The position numbers and the translations under genes were made by a program. From a virus: a stretch of 26,707 bases of DNA. The notes below the pieces were generated by a model, which was given only the letters and a program-made list of their open reading frames with translations, was not told where the DNA came from and searched no databases. Location: positions 29,648 to 56,354 of the IMG/VR virus record IMGVR_UViG_3300000101_000007. One strand, 5' to 3'. Of the stretch, positions 25,859 to 26,707 are shown one piece after another. Numbering within the stretch: position 1 is the first letter of the stretch; each line of letters opens with the position of its first letter.

Positions 25859-26707
25859 TTATCCAAATGCATTAAACACTTGATTAACTTGCTGTGTACA
25901 ACGTACAAATGTAGTACATTTAGGCATATCTTTAATGCGTTTTGCACCAATATATGTACAAGTGGATCTTAGTCCACCTAGTATTTCTGTTAGCGTGTCT
26001 TGTACTTCACCTTTGTAAGGAATAGAAACAAGTTTACCTTCAGCACCTCTATATCCATCTTTACGTGTACCATGTGTTGCCATTGCTGCATCTGAACTCA
26101 TACCGTAAAACTCAACAAAGTTTTGTTCTTCAAATCGTGGAACATAAGTTCCGTTGTCTAACTTGTACGCACCACCATCTGCAGTATGTTTTGTAATAAT
26201 ATTGCCGCCACCTTCTTTGTGTCCTGCTAACATTCCGCCTAGCATTGTAAAGTGAGCTCCTGCTCCAAAGGCTTTACTTACATCTCCTGGATACACACAG
26301 CCGCCATCAGCAATAATGTGTCCGCCAATACCGTTGGCCGCATCAGCACATTCAATAATGCCTGATAGTTGCGGAACACCAACACCGGTCATTAGTCTTG
26401 TAGTACATACTGATCCTGGGCCAATACCACACTTAACAATGTCAGCACCTTTGATAATAAGTTCTTCTGTCATCTCTGCTGATATAACATTACCAGCTAT
26501 AATAGTTTTGTTAGGATATTCATCTCTAACCTTTGATATAAAGTCTGCATAGTTTTCATGATAAGCATTTGCAACATCAATAGTAATAAACTTGATGTCT
26601 GGATACATTGCCAAGACTGCTTTCATAGTAGCATAGTCTTGAGCATCTTTATCCCAAATAACTCCTGTACCTGTACAAACACTTAGGTACTTCATCTTAA
26701 CACCTTG
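25859..26707 (-). CDS. guaC: GMP reductase (GuaC), N-terminus outside window
   Basis: The enzyme converts GMP to IMP with NADPH. The visible 282 residues align with GuaC from about residue 95 to the end: IKFITIDVANAYHE, GADIVKCGIGPGSVCTTRLM with catalytic Cys (residue 97 counted from ATG 26695), ECADAANGIGGHIIADGGC, MLGGMLAGH, FYGMSSDAAM, YRGAEGK and GGLRSTCTYIGA. These distinguish GuaC from IMP dehydrogenase, which lacks FYGMSS and the short flap. The frame stays open (KVGQ) to the window edge, so ATG 26695 is internal and the true start is further right. It probably helps balance purine pools from degraded host nucleic acid. Confidence 0.93.
   Translation of the reverse strand, partial: QGVKMKYLSVCTGTGVIWDKDAQDYATMKAVLAMYPDIKFITIDVANAYHENYADFISKVRDEYPNKTIIAGNVISAEMTEELIIKGADIVKCGIGPGSVCTTRLMTGVGVPQLSGIIECADAANGIGGHIIADGGCVYPGDVSKAFGAGAHFTMLGGMLAGHKEGGGNIITKHTADGGAYKLDNGTYVPRFEEQNFVEFYGMSSDAAMATHGTRKDGYRGAEGKLVSIPYKGEVQDTLTEILGGLRSTCTYIGAKRIKDMPKCTTFVRCTQQVNQVFNAFG

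Noticed and set aside
25753-25950. 65-codon minus-strand frame overlapping the end of guaC
   Set aside because: Its start lies inside conserved GuaC sequence, its product is featureless, and the region holds promoter-like elements.
1-26707. CRISPR array, insertion sequence or integrase
   Set aside because: No regularly spaced direct repeats, terminal inverted repeats or transposase/recombinase motifs were seen on either strand.

Overview
The window reads as the accessory region of a marine, low-GC, T4-like tailed phage (myovirus), most likely a phage of SAR11 (Pelagibacter) or another marine alphaproteobacterium. The case rests on dense coding with 1-8 nt overlaps (ATGA, GTGA, TAATG), a repeat-rich tail-fibre-type gene, T4-type late promoter motifs (NATAAATA) before several genes, two tRNA genes inside an operon, and a phage-typical accessory set: several 2-oxoglutarate/Fe(II) oxygenases, Hsp20, ClpP, an HD hydrolase, KdsB, heme oxygenase and a bilin reductase. 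No replication, capsid or terminase gene is visible, so the assignment is inference. No stretch over 300 bases lacks a gene.

Layout. (1) 1-3304, plus strand: tail of an unknown gene, an amidinotransferase, an adenylate-forming (ANL) enzyme, a DUF6356-like membrane protein and an oxygenase-like protein, translationally coupled; a small-molecule or surface modification operon. (2) 3301-7004, minus: tail-fibre-like protein with its own late promoter, an oxygenase, two unknown proteins and an RNA polymerase omega-like protein behind a near-consensus sigma70 promoter. (3) 7074-12485, minus: two more oxygenases, tRNA-Ala(UGC) and tRNA-Thr(UGU), KdsB-like cytidylyltransferase, small membrane or secreted proteins, a WYL_2/SH3-like protein, a SpoT/MESH1-like hydrolase, ClpP, and three strong sigma70-like promoters sharing an extended motif. 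(4) 12578-14157, plus: six small genes, including two related membrane-anchored proteins and a DUF3307-like membrane protein.

(5) 14196-22538 is the most remarkable part. Reading leftwards from 22114 it encodes CsgF, CsgG, a curlin-repeat protein, a FecR-domain protein and a large chimeric curlin-repeat protein (a curli/type VIII secretion cassette), then three small genes and a membrane CHASE2-adenylyl cyclase. A Fis-type HTH gene is divergent from csgF across a 181-bp region holding an 18-bp perfect palindrome and late-promoter motifs. I infer a phage-encoded surface-amyloid export system with a possible sensory cAMP arm.

(6) 22535-26707, minus: a protein with a T4-like capsid-targeting N-terminus and a PD-(D/E)XK-like motif, a PcyX-type bilin reductase with heme oxygenase, ClpS, Hsp20 and a GMP reductase cut by the window edge. 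ClpP and ClpS together suggest redirection of host proteolysis; omega and the SpoT-like enzyme suggest control of host transcription and stringent response; heme oxygenase plus PcyX make a bilin pathway.
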